DNA from: Nocardioides glacieisoli
Lineage (GTDB): Bacteria; Actinomycetota; Actinomycetes; Propionibacteriales; Nocardioidaceae
Assembly: GCF_004137245.1 (NCBI RefSeq)
Contig: NZ_SDWS01000011.1
Location: forward strand, 52,559 to 116,558
DNA: 64,000 nucleotides
Direction of reading: 5' to 3'
The notes beneath the pieces are model-generated. The model made no database searches. It was not told the DNA's origin and saw nothing but the letters and a program-made list of their open reading frames with translations. Each line of letters opens with the position of its first letter. The stretch's first letter is position 1. A program made the translations under genes and the position numbers. Below are positions 52,150 to 60,753 of the stretch, in pieces.

Positions 52150-52839
52150 GTGCACGTGCCTGACGGCTTCCTCGACGCCCCCACCTCGGTGGCGACCGGC
52201 GTCGTGGCGGCGACCGCCGTGGCGGTGTCGCTCCGCGGCGCACGTCGCGAGCTCGACGACCGGACGGCTCCGATGGCGGGACTCGTCGCGACCTTCGTCT
52301 TCGCGGCCCAGATGATCAACTTCCCGGTGGGCGCCGGCACGAGCGGACACCTGATGGGCGGAGCGCTCGCTGCCGTCCTGGTCGGGCCGTGGACCGCGGT
52401 GCTGTGCCTCTCGGTGGTGCTCACCGTGCAGGCGCTGCTCATGGCCGACGGTGGCATCACGGCCATCGGCACCAACATCACGCTCATCGGCATCGTGACC
52501 GTCGCCGTGGGCTGGGGCGTGTTCGTGCTCCTGCGCCGCGTGCTGCCGAAGACGGTCGCCATGGTGGCCCCGGCCGCCGCGATCGCCGCGTTCGTGAGCG
52601 TGCCGGCGGCCGCACTCGTCTTCACCGGCCTCTTCGCGGTCGGCGGCAACGTCCCGGTCGACCTGGGCGCGGTCGTCACCGCGATGCTCGGCTGGCACAC
52701 CGTCATCGGGATCGGCGAGGCGGTGGTCACCGGCATGGTCATCGCCAGCGTGGTCTCCGCGCGCCCCGACCTCGTCCACGGCGCTCGCCCCCTGCTCGCC
52801 GAGCGCGAGCTCCTCACCCGGAAGGTGCAGGTCACGTGA
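52150..52839 (+). CDS. CbiM/NikM substrate-specific ECF component
   Basis: 229 aa from GTG 52150 (GAGGAG upstream). The N-terminus MHVPDGFLD is required: in this family the first residues, including His2, bind the metal. GAGTSGHLMGGALAAVLVGP is the second conserved block. Seven membrane helices. It captures Ni2+ or Co2+ for the CbiMNQO/NikMNQO importer; the upstream Nur-like box favours nickel. It overlaps the next gene by GTGA. Confidence 0.9.
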   Translation: MHVPDGFLDAPTSVATGVVAATAVAVSLRGARRELDDRTAPMAGLVATFVFAAQMINFPVGAGTSGHLMGGALAAVLVGPWTAVLCLSVVLTVQALLMADGGITAIGTNITLIGIVTVAVGWGVFVLLRRVLPKTVAMVAPAAAIAAFVSVPAAALVFTGLFAVGGNVPVDLGAVVTAMLGWHTVIGIGEAVVTGMVIASVVSARPDLVHGARPLLAERELLTRKVQVT

Positions 52840-53144
52840 CCAATCGCCGCTTCTTCGCCATCGCACTCCTGGTGAGCCTGCTCGTGGCAGGCGTCGCCAG
52901 CTACTACGCCAGTGCGCACCCCGACGGCCTCGAGTACGTCGCCGAGCAGACCGGTTTCATCGACTCGGCCGAGGACTCGCCCACCTCCGAGAGCCCCCTC
53001 GCCGACTACCAGACCTCGGGTGTCGACGACGCCCGCATCAGCGGGGGCGTGGCAGGTGTGGTCGGCGTCGTGGTGATGCTCGTGCTCAGCACCGGCCTGT
53101 TCTGGGTGGTCCGCCGACGCGAGCCTGCCGACTCGGACGCCTGA
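52836..53144 (+). CDS. CbiN/NikN-like PDGLE-domain protein
   Basis: 102 aa from GTG 52836. Two membrane helices (FFAIALLVSLLVAGVASYYA and VVGVVVMLVLSTGLFWVVRR) flank an external loop with the diagnostic HPDGLEYVAEQTGF. This accessory subunit is needed for metal loading of the M component. It overlaps cbiQ by TGATG. Confidence 0.88.
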   Translation: MTNRRFFAIALLVSLLVAGVASYYASAHPDGLEYVAEQTGFIDSAEDSPTSESPLADYQTSGVDDARISGGVAGVVGVVVMLVLSTGLFWVVRRREPADSDA

Positions 53145-53809
53145 TGGGCGCCGGGCACGGGCACCGCCTGCACTTCCACGGCCACAGCCCGGTCCACCGT
53201 GCACCCGCGCACGTCAAGGTGCTGACGCTGCTGGGCTTCATGCTCGTCGTCGTCGCGACCCCGCGTGAGGCGTACGCCGTCCTCGCCGCCGAGGCCGCCG
53301 TGCTCCTCGGCGTGGTCCTGCTGTCCCGTGTGCCCCTGACCTACCTGCTGCCGCGGATGGTCGTCGAGCTGCCGTTCGTGGTGTTCGCGGTGCTGATGCC
53401 CTTCATCTCCCACGGACCCCGCACCGAGGTCCTCGGGATCACGGTGTCGGAGCCGGGTCTCGTCGCGGGCGTCGCGCTGCTCATCAAGGGCAGCATCGGC
53501 GTGCTGGGTGCACTGACGCTCGCCGCGACCACCGAGCCGCAGGACCTGCTGCGCGGCCTGCAGCGACTGCGGATGCCCGAGCTGCTCGTGCAGATCATGG
53601 GCTTCATGATCCGTTACCTCGACGTCGTCACGGCCGAGCTGGGTCGGATGATGACGGCCCTGCGCTCACGCGGCTGCGACCCGCGCTCGCCGCGCCACTG
53701 GCCGGTGCTCGCCCGCTCGCTGGGTGCGCTCTTCATCCGGTCCTACGAGCGGGGTGAGCGCGTGCACCTGGCGATGCTGTCGCGCGGGTACGACGGGAAG
53801 CTGCCGTGA
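53144..53809 (+). CDS. CbiQ/NikQ ECF transporter T component
   Basis: 221 aa, about five membrane helices. It starts with a His-rich stretch (GHGHRLHFHGHSPVHR), plausible as a metal relay. The T-component coupling motifs are LRRL-type QRLRMPELLVQIMGFMIRYLD and the terminal AMLSRGYDGKLP (ARG-like). It couples the M component to the ATPase. GTGA overlap with the ATPase gene. Confidence 0.9.
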   Translation: MGAGHGHRLHFHGHSPVHRAPAHVKVLTLLGFMLVVVATPREAYAVLAAEAAVLLGVVLLSRVPLTYLLPRMVVELPFVVFAVLMPFISHGPRTEVLGITVSEPGLVAGVALLIKGSIGVLGALTLAATTEPQDLLRGLQRLRMPELLVQIMGFMIRYLDVVTAELGRMMTALRSRGCDPRSPRHWPVLARSLGALFIRSYERGERVHLAMLSRGYDGKLP

Positions 53810-54561
53810 GCACCCCCGTCCTCGACGTGCGGGGTCTCGCCTTCGCCTACCCCGACGGGCACCAGGCTCTCTTCGGCGTCGACCTCCACGTGCACGCCGG
53901 TGAGCGGGTCGCGCTTCTCGGACCCAACGGCGCCGGCAAGACGACGCTGGTGATGCACCTCAACGGCATCCTCACCGCGGGCAGGGGCGAGGTGGCGGTG
54001 AGCGGCCTGCCGGTCACCAAGGAGCACCTCAAGGAGATCCGCGGTCGGGTCGGGATCGTCTTCCAGGACCCCGACGACCAGCTGTTCCTCGGCACCGTCC
54101 GCCAGGACGTCGCCTTCGGGCCCGCCAACCTCGGCCTGCGGGGGGCCGAGCTCGACCGACGGGTCATGGACGCGCTGGACCGGGTCGGCATGGCCGACTT
54201 CGTCGACCGGCCACCGCACCACCTGTCGTACGGCCAGAGGCGCCGCGTCGCGATCGCCACCGTGCTGGCGATGGAGCCGGAGGTCCTGGTGCTCGACGAG
54301 CCGTCCTCGAACCTGGACCCGGCCTCGCGCCGCGAGCTGGCCGACATCCTGCTCGGCCTCGACGTGACGGTGCTGATGGTGACCCACGACCTGCCCTACG
54401 CGCTCCAGCTGTGCCCGCGCAGCATCGTGCTGAGCGAGGGGGTGGTGGTGGCCGACCGGTCGACCTTCGACGTGCTCACCGACGAGGCCCTCATGGCCGC
54501 CCACAGGCTCGAGCTGCCGTGGGGCTTCGACCCGCGGCGCATTGATAGCCTGCCCCGGTGA
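53806..54561 (+). CDS. CbiO/NikO ECF transporter ATPase
   Basis: 251 aa. Walker A LLGPNGAGKTTLVM, Q-loop GIVFQDPDDQLF, signature LSYGQRRRVAIA (the usual LSGGQ reads LSYGQ), Walker B VLVLDEPSSNLDP and H-loop LMVTHDL. It powers Ni/Co uptake by the three genes upstream. The four genes overlap or abut, so they form one operon. Confidence 0.92.
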   Translation: MSTPVLDVRGLAFAYPDGHQALFGVDLHVHAGERVALLGPNGAGKTTLVMHLNGILTAGRGEVAVSGLPVTKEHLKEIRGRVGIVFQDPDDQLFLGTVRQDVAFGPANLGLRGAELDRRVMDALDRVGMADFVDRPPHHLSYGQRRRVAIATVLAMEPEVLVLDEPSSNLDPASRRELADILLGLDVTVLMVTHDLPYALQLCPRSIVLSEGVVVADRSTFDVLTDEALMAAHRLELPWGFDPRRIDSLPR

Positions 54562-54806
54562 CCCAGGACATGAGCGCGCTCGAGCGCGAGATCGAGGAGA
54601 CGCGCGAGCGGCTGGCCTCGACCATCGACCAGCTCGCGCACCGCGCCCACCCCAAGACGATCGTCGGGCGCCAGGTGACGACGGTGAAGTCGCGCTTCGT
54701 CGACCTCGACACCGGCGCCCCGCGCACCGACAACATCCTGAAGGTCGCCGGCGCGGTGGTCGGAGTCGTCGTCCTGCTCGCGCTCGTCCGCAAGGTCGCT
54801 GGCTGA
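54558..54806 (+). CDS. DUF3618 membrane-anchored protein
   Basis: 82 aa from GTG 54558, which overlaps the ATPase stop (GTGA) but also has its own TAGCCT six bases upstream, so it may be transcribed both ways. DUF3618 pattern: ALEREIEETRERLASTIDQLAHRAHPKTI, a short coiled helix, then one C-terminal membrane helix (VAGAVVGVVVLLALVRKV). Function unknown. A related fragment is in the eroded gene at 62372. Confidence 0.85.
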   Translation: MTQDMSALEREIEETRERLASTIDQLAHRAHPKTIVGRQVTTVKSRFVDLDTGAPRTDNILKVAGAVVGVVVLLALVRKVAG

Positions 54807-54823
54807 GTGGAGTCGCGAGCATC

Positions 54824-55141
54824 ATGAGCGCCCCGATCAAGATGCTCCACGACCGGGTCCTCGTCGAGGTCGACGAGGAGGCCGGCGAGCGTCGCTCGAG
54901 CGGGGGCATCGTCATCCCGGCGACCGCTGCGATGGGTGCCCGGCGCCTCGCGTGGTCGCGCGTCATCGCCGTCGGCCCGCACGCCCGCGCCGTCGAGGCG
55001 GGCGACCGCGTGCTGTTCGACCCCGAGGACAAGGCCGAGGTCGAGGTGCACGGCGAGGTCTACGTCGTGATGCGCGAGCGCGACATCCACGCGGTCGCGG
55101 CCGAGCGCCTCGAGGGCGGCTCCACCGGGCTCTACCTGTGA
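54824..55141 (+). CDS. GroES-like co-chaperonin paralogue
   Basis: 105 aa from ATG 54824. Cpn10 fold: IKMLHDRVLVEVDEEAGERRSSGGIVIPATAA (with the mobile loop), ARRLAWSRVIAVGPHARAVEAGDRVLF and YVVMRERDIHAV. There is no groEL beside it, so this is an extra paralogue rather than the main groES. The role is uncertain. It follows the DUF3618 gene by 17 nt. Confidence 0.87.
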   Translation: MSAPIKMLHDRVLVEVDEEAGERRSSGGIVIPATAAMGARRLAWSRVIAVGPHARAVEAGDRVLFDPEDKAEVEVHGEVYVVMRERDIHAVAAERLEGGSTGLYL

Positions 55142-55181
55142 GGCCTGCGCCGATGGGGCTCGCACCTGTGAGGATGGCCTG

Positions 55182-56555
55182 ATGGGCTACCTCGTCAGGG
55201 AGAAGGACCGCGCGCCCGCTGTCACCACGCGGGTCCCCGTCGACGAGTCGCTGCCCCGCGCGTGCGTGATCGGTGCCGGATCGTCGGGCATCGCCGCGGC
55301 CAAGCACCTCTACCTCGCCGGCATCCCCTTCGACTGCTTCGAGAAGGGCCACGAGGTCGGCGGCAACTGGGTCTTCGACAACTCCAACGGCCAGTCGGCG
55401 TGCTACGACAGCCTCGAGATCAACACCTCGTGCCCGCGGATGGCCTACTCCGACTTCCCGATGCCCGCCGACTACCCGCCCTACGCGCGCCACGACCAGG
55501 TCGCCGCCTACTTCGAGCAGTACGTCGACCACTTCGGGTTCCGCGACACGATCACGTTCGGCACGACGGTCGAGCACGTCTCCCGCACCGCCGACGGCCG
55601 GTGGGACGTGCGAATCGCAGGTCCCAACGGCACCGAGACGCGGACCTACGACGCCGTGCTGGTCGCCAACGGCCACCACTGGGACGCCCGCTGGCCCGAG
55701 CCGGCCTATCCCGGCACCTTCGACGGCGAGCAGATGCACGCCCACGACTACCGCTCGCGCGACCAGCTCGCCGGTCGCGACGTCGTGGTGGTCGGTGCCG
55801 GCAACTCGGCGATGGACATCTCGGTCGAGTCGTCCTACGTCGCGCGGACGACGACGTGGTCGGTGCGCCGCACCGAGTGGGTGCTGCGCAAGTTCTTCCT
55901 CGGCAAGCCCTCCGACCAGGGCCTCCTCCCGCCCGGCTGGGTGCCGTGGCCGGTGACCGCGCTGCGCCTGAGGATCGGCGCGCTGAGCGCGGGCAGCATG
56001 ACGAAGTACGGCCTGCCCGCCCCCACGCACAAGCCCGGCCAGTCCCACCCGGTGCAGTCGGAGAGGATCCGCGAGCGCCTGGCCGCGAAGGCCGTCACGG
56101 CGAAGCCCGCGATCGAGCGCCTCGACGGCGACCGCGTGGTCTTCGTCGACGGCACCAGCGCGGCGGCCGACCTCGTCGTGTGGGCCACCGGCTACCGCGT
56201 GTCCTTCCCGTTCCTCGACCCCGAGCTCGTCTCCGTCGAGGGCAACGAGCTGCCGCTGTGGAAGCGCACCGTCCACCCCGACCTGCCCGGCCTCTACTTC
56301 CTCGGCCTCCTGCAGCCGCTCGGGGCGGTCATGCCGCTCGCCGAGGCGCAGTCGGCGTGGATCGCCGAGACCCTGACCGGCGGTTACGTGCCGCCGGCCG
56401 ACTCCGTCGTACGCCGTCAGATGCGGGCCGAGCACGAGCGTGACACCCGGCAGTTCTATCCATCACCACGCCACACTCTCGAGGTCGACTTCGACCACTA
56501 CCTCTGGGACCTCGAGCGTGAGCGCAAGAAGGGACGAGCCCGTGCTTCGTCGTAG
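55182..56555 (+). CDS. Flavin-containing monooxygenase
   Basis: 457 aa. FAD motif VIGAGSSGIAAAKHLYLAG, the EVGGNW segment, NADPH motif VVVGAGNSAMDISVES, and the FMO/ATG-type VVWATGYRVSFPFLD. It is close to the FMO/Baeyer-Villiger group and would oxygenate a small N-, S- or carbonyl compound; the substrate is unknown. Its stop overlaps the acyltransferase start by 14 nt. Confidence 0.9.
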   Translation: MGYLVREKDRAPAVTTRVPVDESLPRACVIGAGSSGIAAAKHLYLAGIPFDCFEKGHEVGGNWVFDNSNGQSACYDSLEINTSCPRMAYSDFPMPADYPPYARHDQVAAYFEQYVDHFGFRDTITFGTTVEHVSRTADGRWDVRIAGPNGTETRTYDAVLVANGHHWDARWPEPAYPGTFDGEQMHAHDYRSRDQLAGRDVVVVGAGNSAMDISVESSYVARTTTWSVRRTEWVLRKFFLGKPSDQGLLPPGWVPWPVTALRLRIGALSAGSMTKYGLPAPTHKPGQSHPVQSERIRERLAAKAVTAKPAIERLDGDRVVFVDGTSAAADLVVWATGYRVSFPFLDPELVSVEGNELPLWKRTVHPDLPGLYFLGLLQPLGAVMPLAEAQSAWIAETLTGGYVPPADSVVRRQMRAEHERDTRQFYPSPRHTLEVDFDHYLWDLERERKKGRARASS

Positions 56556-57117
56556 GATCGCGCGCCTCGCGCTGCGTGCCGTGCGCTGGAAGACCGTCGG
56601 CGAGGTGCCGGAGCGTGGCGTGCTGGTGGGTGCGCCGCACACCTCCAACTGGGACTGGGTCCTCACGCTGCTGCTCGGCTGGACCTACGGCATCGACATC
56701 AAGCTGCTGGTCAAGCAGGAGCTCTTCGTCGGCCCGCTCGGCTGGTTGCTGCGTCGCACCGGTGCCGTCGAGCTCGACCGCAAGAACCCGTCCGCGACGA
56801 TCAAGAAGATGCTCGCGGAGTCCGAGGGCGGCGACCCGTGGCTGATCGGCATCGCCGCCGAGGGGACGCGCTCGCGCGGGGACTACTGGAAGTCGGGCTT
56901 CTACCGGATCGCCCAGCAGACCGGGCTGCCGATCACCCTCGCCTTCCTCGACGTGCCGTCGCGCACCGTCGGCTGGGGTCCGACCTTCCACCCGACCGGC
57001 GACGTCACCGCCGACATGGACGTGCTGCGCGAGTTCTACGCCGACAAGACCGGCTTCAACCCCGAGGACTTCACCCCGCCGCGGCTGCGCGAGGAAGGCC
57101 CCGCACTGGAGGCGTGA
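56542..57117 (+). CDS. PlsC-like acyltransferase
   Basis: 191 aa from GTG 56542 (AAGAAGGGA upstream). The PlsC/LPLAT active site is VLVGAPHTSNWDWVLTLLL (H-x4-D) and the second block is IGIAAEGTRSRGDYWKSGFY (EGTRSR). A hydrophobic N-terminus anchors it to the membrane. It would acylate a lysophospholipid or related acceptor. It overlaps the monooxygenase gene by 14 nt in another frame, suggesting coupling. Confidence 0.86.
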   Translation: MLRRRIARLALRAVRWKTVGEVPERGVLVGAPHTSNWDWVLTLLLGWTYGIDIKLLVKQELFVGPLGWLLRRTGAVELDRKNPSATIKKMLAESEGGDPWLIGIAAEGTRSRGDYWKSGFYRIAQQTGLPITLAFLDVPSRTVGWGPTFHPTGDVTADMDVLREFYADKTGFNPEDFTPPRLREEGPALEA

Positions 57118-57135
57118 GCCTCCCCCTGAGACTCC

Positions 57136-58296
57136 TCAGTGCGACCAGACCCGCACCCAGTCCACCTTCGCGCTCTGGCGCATCACAGCGGGGGTGAGCT
57201 TCTCGAGCTCGTAGTCGGACGTCAGCATCGACAGCAGCAGGTACTCCGGGGCACGGGACACGATCTCGGTCTCGCGGTGGAACTCGCGTCCGTCGACGCG
57301 GAAGACGATCGCGTCGGACGTCCACTCGGCGCTGAACACGTGGAAGGCGTTCGACCACGTCTCGGTGCGCCTCTTGAGCCGGTTGGCGCCGGGGAACTTG
57401 CCGCCGATCTTGTGGTGCGCGTTGGCCGAGTCGTACCAGTGCAGGAACGCGGCGATGTGGGAGTCCTTCTTCGTGCGCCCGAAGAACTCCACGATGTCGA
57501 TCTCGGTGCCCTTGGACGGGTCGCCCGGCGTGTACCAGTTCGCGGGCTGCATCCAGAAGGAGGCGTGCATGCCCTTGTCGAGGTGCATCTTCATCCGGAC
57601 GGCGGCGTAGCCGTAGGTGAAGTCGAACGTCTCGCCCGTGTAGAGCTGGGTGTTCAGCATGTAGGGGCCCGAGCCCGAGCGGCCGTTGAGCGTCCAGGTG
57701 CAGGTTCGATCGGCGCGGGCAGGGTCGTGGGCGACCCCCATGCGGAGGACTCCGTCGGCGACCGAGCGGGCGCGCCACGACAGGCGCGAGCACATCCGCA
57801 TGTACGCCGGCGCCAGCGTCGGCTGGTCGGTCCACTTGGTGTGGTCGACCCGCCTGCCGGAGAACTCGTCGCGGAAGAGCGTGCCGAAGGTGCGCCCGCG
57901 CACCGGGGCGGTGACGGCGCGGGCCGCTCCCGACCGCGTCAGCGCGACCGCGCGGTAGAGGCTCGTGGTGTCGGGGAGCGTGAAGATCGTCGATCCGGTG
58001 CGGTGCTGCCGGCCGCGCGCCACTGTCTGCCACCCCGAGCCGCTGTCACGCTGGAGGACCACCTGTTGACCGGTGCGCGTGTCCGCGAACGTCGCCAGCG
58101 CCTGGGTCCTCGAGCTCGACCGCGCCGGACGCTGGCCGGGCTGGGCGATGGCCGGCCGCAGGTCGAGCACTCCGGTGCCGACGCGTGCCTGCGTACGCAG
58201 CGAGGGTGCCGTCGCGTCCGTGGCGGACGCCGACGACTGCAGCAGGGCCGCCACGCAGGCGAGCGCGACCAGCAGGGGTCGGAGCGACAACGGCAC
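57136..58296 (-). CDS. Secreted GH16 beta-glucanase
   Basis: 386 aa from GTG 58296 (GAGAGGT upstream). Signal peptide, then ~110 residues of repeat-like beta structure (LQRDSGSGWQTVARGRQHRT), then the GH16 domain with the catalytic motif GTEIDIVEFFG (E-I-D-x2-E) and ASFWMQPANWYTPG. It should cleave beta-1,3 or mixed glucans outside the cell. It is the second extracellular glucan hydrolase in the window after GH6. Confidence 0.9.
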   Translation of the reverse strand: MPLSLRPLLVALACVAALLQSSASATDATAPSLRTQARVGTGVLDLRPAIAQPGQRPARSSSRTQALATFADTRTGQQVVLQRDSGSGWQTVARGRQHRTGSTIFTLPDTTSLYRAVALTRSGAARAVTAPVRGRTFGTLFRDEFSGRRVDHTKWTDQPTLAPAYMRMCSRLSWRARSVADGVLRMGVAHDPARADRTCTWTLNGRSGSGPYMLNTQLYTGETFDFTYGYAAVRMKMHLDKGMHASFWMQPANWYTPGDPSKGTEIDIVEFFGRTKKDSHIAAFLHWYDSANAHHKIGGKFPGANRLKRRTETWSNAFHVFSAEWTSDAIVFRVDGREFHRETEIVSRAPEYLLLSMLTSDYELEKLTPAVMRQSAKVDWVRVWSH

Positions 58297-58483
58297 GGGT
58301 CGTACCTCTCGTGAGGACTGCGCACCCGCGCTGCAGTCAATGTCCGGCAGTGCGCCGAGGCTAGTGGACCGGACCAGCTCTCGCACGGAAACTCCGTCAA
58401 GTCTCCCCAAACGCTGCGGCGCTGCCTGCGCGACCCGGGTCTAGCGTGCGAAGTCACGTCGTCGAGCAACCCAGGAGGCAGGC

Positions 58484-58798
58484 ATGAGACCACTGGCCGT
58501 CATCGGATTGGGAGTCGCGTGTGCCGTGACGCTCGCAGTGCCGCCCGCGTCCGCCGCCCAGAAGACCGGCTGCCCCGCTTCGAGCAAGTGGGAGCACGTC
58601 TCGCTGCAGGAAGCCGCGCAGCGCATCTTCGACGAGGCGAACAACAACGGTTTCACCAGCGTGGAAGAGGTGTACGCCGTCCTCGACGCGAAGTACGACA
58701 AGAACGGCAACGACCAGATGTGCGTCGACCGCAAGCCGGAGCGCAACTCGGAGACGATCTGGTACTACCTGCGCGACGACAACTCCAACGGGGGCTGA
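58484..58798 (+). CDS. Small secreted protein of unknown function
   Basis: 104 aa, ATG 58484 after a perfect AGGAGG. Signal peptide (AVIGLGVACAVTLAVPPASA) leaves a mature protein of ~80 residues with two Cys (GCPAS and QMCVD) that could form a disulfide. VYAVLDAKYDKNGNDQMC looks like a single EF-hand-type calcium loop (DKNGNDQMCVD). I do not recognise a family. A strong terminator follows. Confidence 0.75.
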   Translation: MRPLAVIGLGVACAVTLAVPPASAAQKTGCPASSKWEHVSLQEAAQRIFDEANNNGFTSVEEVYAVLDAKYDKNGNDQMCVDRKPERNSETIWYYLRDDNSNGG

Positions 58799-58814
58799 CA
58801 CCCCGAGCACGAGC

Positions 58815-58843
58815 AAGGCCCCCGACCATCGGTCGGGGGCCTT
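58815..58843 (+). terminator. Strong hairpin terminator
   Basis: A perfect 13-bp stem AAGGCCCCCGACC / GGTCGGGGGCCTT with a 3-nt loop, 16 nt after the small secreted gene. It is immediately followed by the tRNA fragment. Confidence 0.9.
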
Positions 58844-58854
58844 CGCTCTCTGTA

Positions 58855-58887
58855 CGCCATCAGGGACTCGAACCCCGAACCCGCTGA
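58855..58887 (-). other. tRNA 3' fragment, probable attachment site of an integrated element
   Basis: On the minus strand the 33 nt run from a 3' anticodon-stem half (TCAGC) through GGGTT, a T-arm (CGGGG-TTCGAGT-CCCTG) to the acceptor strand ATGGCG. There is no D-arm, anticodon or 5' acceptor half nearby. It best fits an actinobacterial tRNA-Lys. This is the classic att core left at the distal end of an element inserted in a tRNA gene. By orientation the element lies to the right. Confidence 0.7.
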
Positions 58888-59267
58888 GAACTCTCGAGGA
58901 CGATGAACACAGCCGTGTAGCGACGAGAAAAGGGCCTCTGACCTGCGCGTTCGGTGATTTCCGGCCTCTGTCGCCTGACGCCGCGTACGCCCGTTTCGCC
59001 TGACTTTACGGGCACTTTATGGGCAGTTCGCAGGGTTGCCCTGCCGGTCTTCAAGCCAGATCTGCTACCAAAGCTCAACCTCACAATCGGTGCTGCGTCG
59101 AACGCCGCGGGCGCATTCGCGGCGGTTTGACGCACTCTCGACCGTCCCGAACGACCATCCTGTACCGGGTCGCGGGATCGGTTGACGACGACCGGATTTT
59201 GGACGCCGCACGCCTTGCAGCGCCACGGACATTGGAGGCAACCAGGACTTTCGTCCCCGAGGAACTG
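58888..59267. other. 380 nt without a convincing gene inside the putative element end
   Basis: Follows the att-like fragment. Open frames here are short and without recognisable domains. A phrase TTTACGGGCACTTTATGGGC near 59005 contains two related octamers, of the kind sometimes found as integrase arm sites. Base composition is less GC-biased than the core region. Confidence 0.4.
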
Positions 59268-59489
59268 CTAGCTGGGCGGGGCGTCTCCCACCTCGAGCAT
59301 CTTGCTGACTCGCCCGTCCATGTAATGAGCGAAGATCAACGCGGGCGCATCCTTCGAAGCAAGCTCGACGAGGTGTTCCACCGCCTTGGCGACCGACTCG
59401 TGGGTGTCGAACTGTTGTCGACCCCGAGAGCAGACCCATACGCCCTTGCTCGTCTCGACCGCCCTGAAGAACCACATAGCAGCAGGCAT
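59268..59489 (-). CDS. Small DUF2188-like hypothetical protein
   Basis: 73 aa from ATG 59489 with CAGGAG at 6-7 nt. MWFFRAVETSKGVWVCSRGRQQFDTHESVAKAVEHLVELASK reads as two strands and a helix, as in small DUF2188-type proteins, followed by FAHYMDGRVSKMLEVG. The clear Shine-Dalgarno and sensible composition support it. Function unknown. Within the putative element. Confidence 0.55.
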   Translation of the reverse strand: MPAAMWFFRAVETSKGVWVCSRGRQQFDTHESVAKAVEHLVELASKDAPALIFAHYMDGRVSKMLEVGDAPPS

Positions 59490-59637
59490 ACACCGCTCCT
59501 GCGCCCGCGGTAGTGCCACACGACCCCCCACGGGACGGGAAAAGGTCACTCTGCGCCACCACATCGGACCGGCAGCCAGCGGGCTCGCATAGAGACCCGG
59601 TGCCCGACCGTCGCGCGCAGTGATCCGGTGCCCGATC

Positions 59638-59721
59638 GGCTCGCGGAGCGCGCCAGTGCAGAATCGGCCCGCGGAGGGCGCCAGTGCAGGATGGGCTCGT
59701 GGAGCGTGCCAGTACGGGATC
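59638..59721. repeat. 28-bp tandem repeat, three units
   Basis: Three consecutive 28-nt units, each built on GGCnCGnGGAGnGnGCCAGT followed by nCnGnATn, at 59638, 59666 and 59694, then a partial fourth. It fills much of the 303-nt gap between the small gene at 59268 and the membrane gene at 59793. Units differ by about four to six bases. Confidence 0.85.
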
Positions 59722-59792
59722 GGCGCGACCAGGTGGTGGCCACCGCCTACCTGGACGAGGACTGGGGGATCCCGCTCGTCGACACCCCTCAC

Positions 59793-60536
59793 TCAGAGGT
59801 AGCGGGCTGGCCCGTCGGCCTCGCCGCGGCCTGACATCAGCCAGCATCTCACCGCGTCAGGGCGGCGTCGCTCGAGCTCATCCAGCACGGCCTGGCGTAG
59901 GTCGACCACGGCCACCGTTCGCGCCGGCGAGCGCACGTCCCGCACCATCCAGAACGTGACGCGCCACAGTCGGCACAACTCGGACGTGTTCAGATCGAGG
60001 ACCCGGACGTCGTGGCACCCCGATGTATCAGGCGCCTCCCTTCCCACGGTTGTCTGCGCATCAGTCGCTCTCCGATCCCCTAGCATTGGCCCGCCAGGCC
60101 CGCCGGACGCCGCGAGACGATGTGGGGCGCCGGTGAGTCCCACGAAGTGGAGCGACATCCGCAAAACCGGCGGCGTCGTGGCCACGAGCACGCCAGCCCA
60201 CCCCAGCACCCAACTCGGCGAGACGAGCGACACTACTGCCGCGCACAGCACGACCGACGCGCACGCGGCGGCGATCAAACACCACCACGCACCCTGTTGA
60301 AAGTCGTAGGCCCGCTCACTCGCTCCGTCCTCTGTGGGTTCGGGGTGGGTGCGACCGTCGGTCAACGCTGACACGGTGCCCGTCATCGCTACTGCCAGCA
60401 GCAGCGGCGCGACCATCGCGATCACTCGCGTCACTCCCCACATAGGGATCGAGAGGAACAGCGCACCCACGCCGCACCACGCGACCCCGCGCAGCCATCT
60501 CGACCAGCTCAGCCGTGCGCCAGTGTCCCTGATCAT
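59793..60536 (-). CDS. Membrane protein of unknown function with conserved C-terminal motif
   Basis: 247 aa. Four probable membrane helices in two pairs (WCGVGALFLSIPMWGVTRVI, VIAMVAPLLLAVAMTGTVSA, WCLIAAACASVVLCAAVVSL and VLGWAGVLVATTPPVLRMSL). The C-terminal cytoplasmic part has LDLNTSELCRLWRVTFWMVRD then LDELERRRPDAVRCWLMSG, a motif I associate with uncharacterised actinobacterial proteins. It begins 2 nt after the stop of the small gene upstream, so the two are an operon under the site at 60754. Confidence 0.68.
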   Translation of the reverse strand: MIRDTGARLSWSRWLRGVAWCGVGALFLSIPMWGVTRVIAMVAPLLLAVAMTGTVSALTDGRTHPEPTEDGASERAYDFQQGAWWCLIAAACASVVLCAAVVSLVSPSWVLGWAGVLVATTPPVLRMSLHFVGLTGAPHRLAASGGPGGPMLGDRRATDAQTTVGREAPDTSGCHDVRVLDLNTSELCRLWRVTFWMVRDVRSPARTVAVVDLRQAVLDELERRRPDAVRCWLMSGRGEADGPARYL

Positions 60537-60538
60537 CG

Positions 60539-60730
60539 TCAGTCCCAGGGGCGGACGCTTGCCATGCTGCGTACCGCCCTAGCCGTGATGGCTACAACGA
60601 GTACGCATCCGCCCGCAGCAAGCACCACCGCCCACCCTTCGCCGGCCTGACGCCAGGTGATGTGGCGGTGGGTGACCAGCACCCAGGCGCTGCGCGCCGC
60701 GCTCGGCGGAGCAGGTTCACTAGTTGTCAA
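60539..60730 (-). CDS. Small single-helix membrane protein
   Basis: 63 aa from TTG 60730 (a GTG at 60682 is the alternative). One membrane helix, GWAVVLAAGGCVLVVAITAR, preceded by a basic THRHITWRQAGE. It ends 2 nt before the next membrane protein gene. An AGTTTAC-N3-GTAAG site lies 24 nt upstream. Start and function uncertain. Confidence 0.5.
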   Translation of the reverse strand: MTTSEPAPPSAARSAWVLVTHRHITWRQAGEGWAVVLAAGGCVLVVAITARAVRSMASVRPWD

Positions 60731-60753
60731 GGCAGACCGTCCCTGGGAGAGAA

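Noticed and set aside
58860..59135. 91-aa minus-strand frame across the tRNA fragment
   Set aside because: It runs through the att-like tRNA fragment and has no recognisable domain or Shine-Dalgarno, so it was treated as non-coding.
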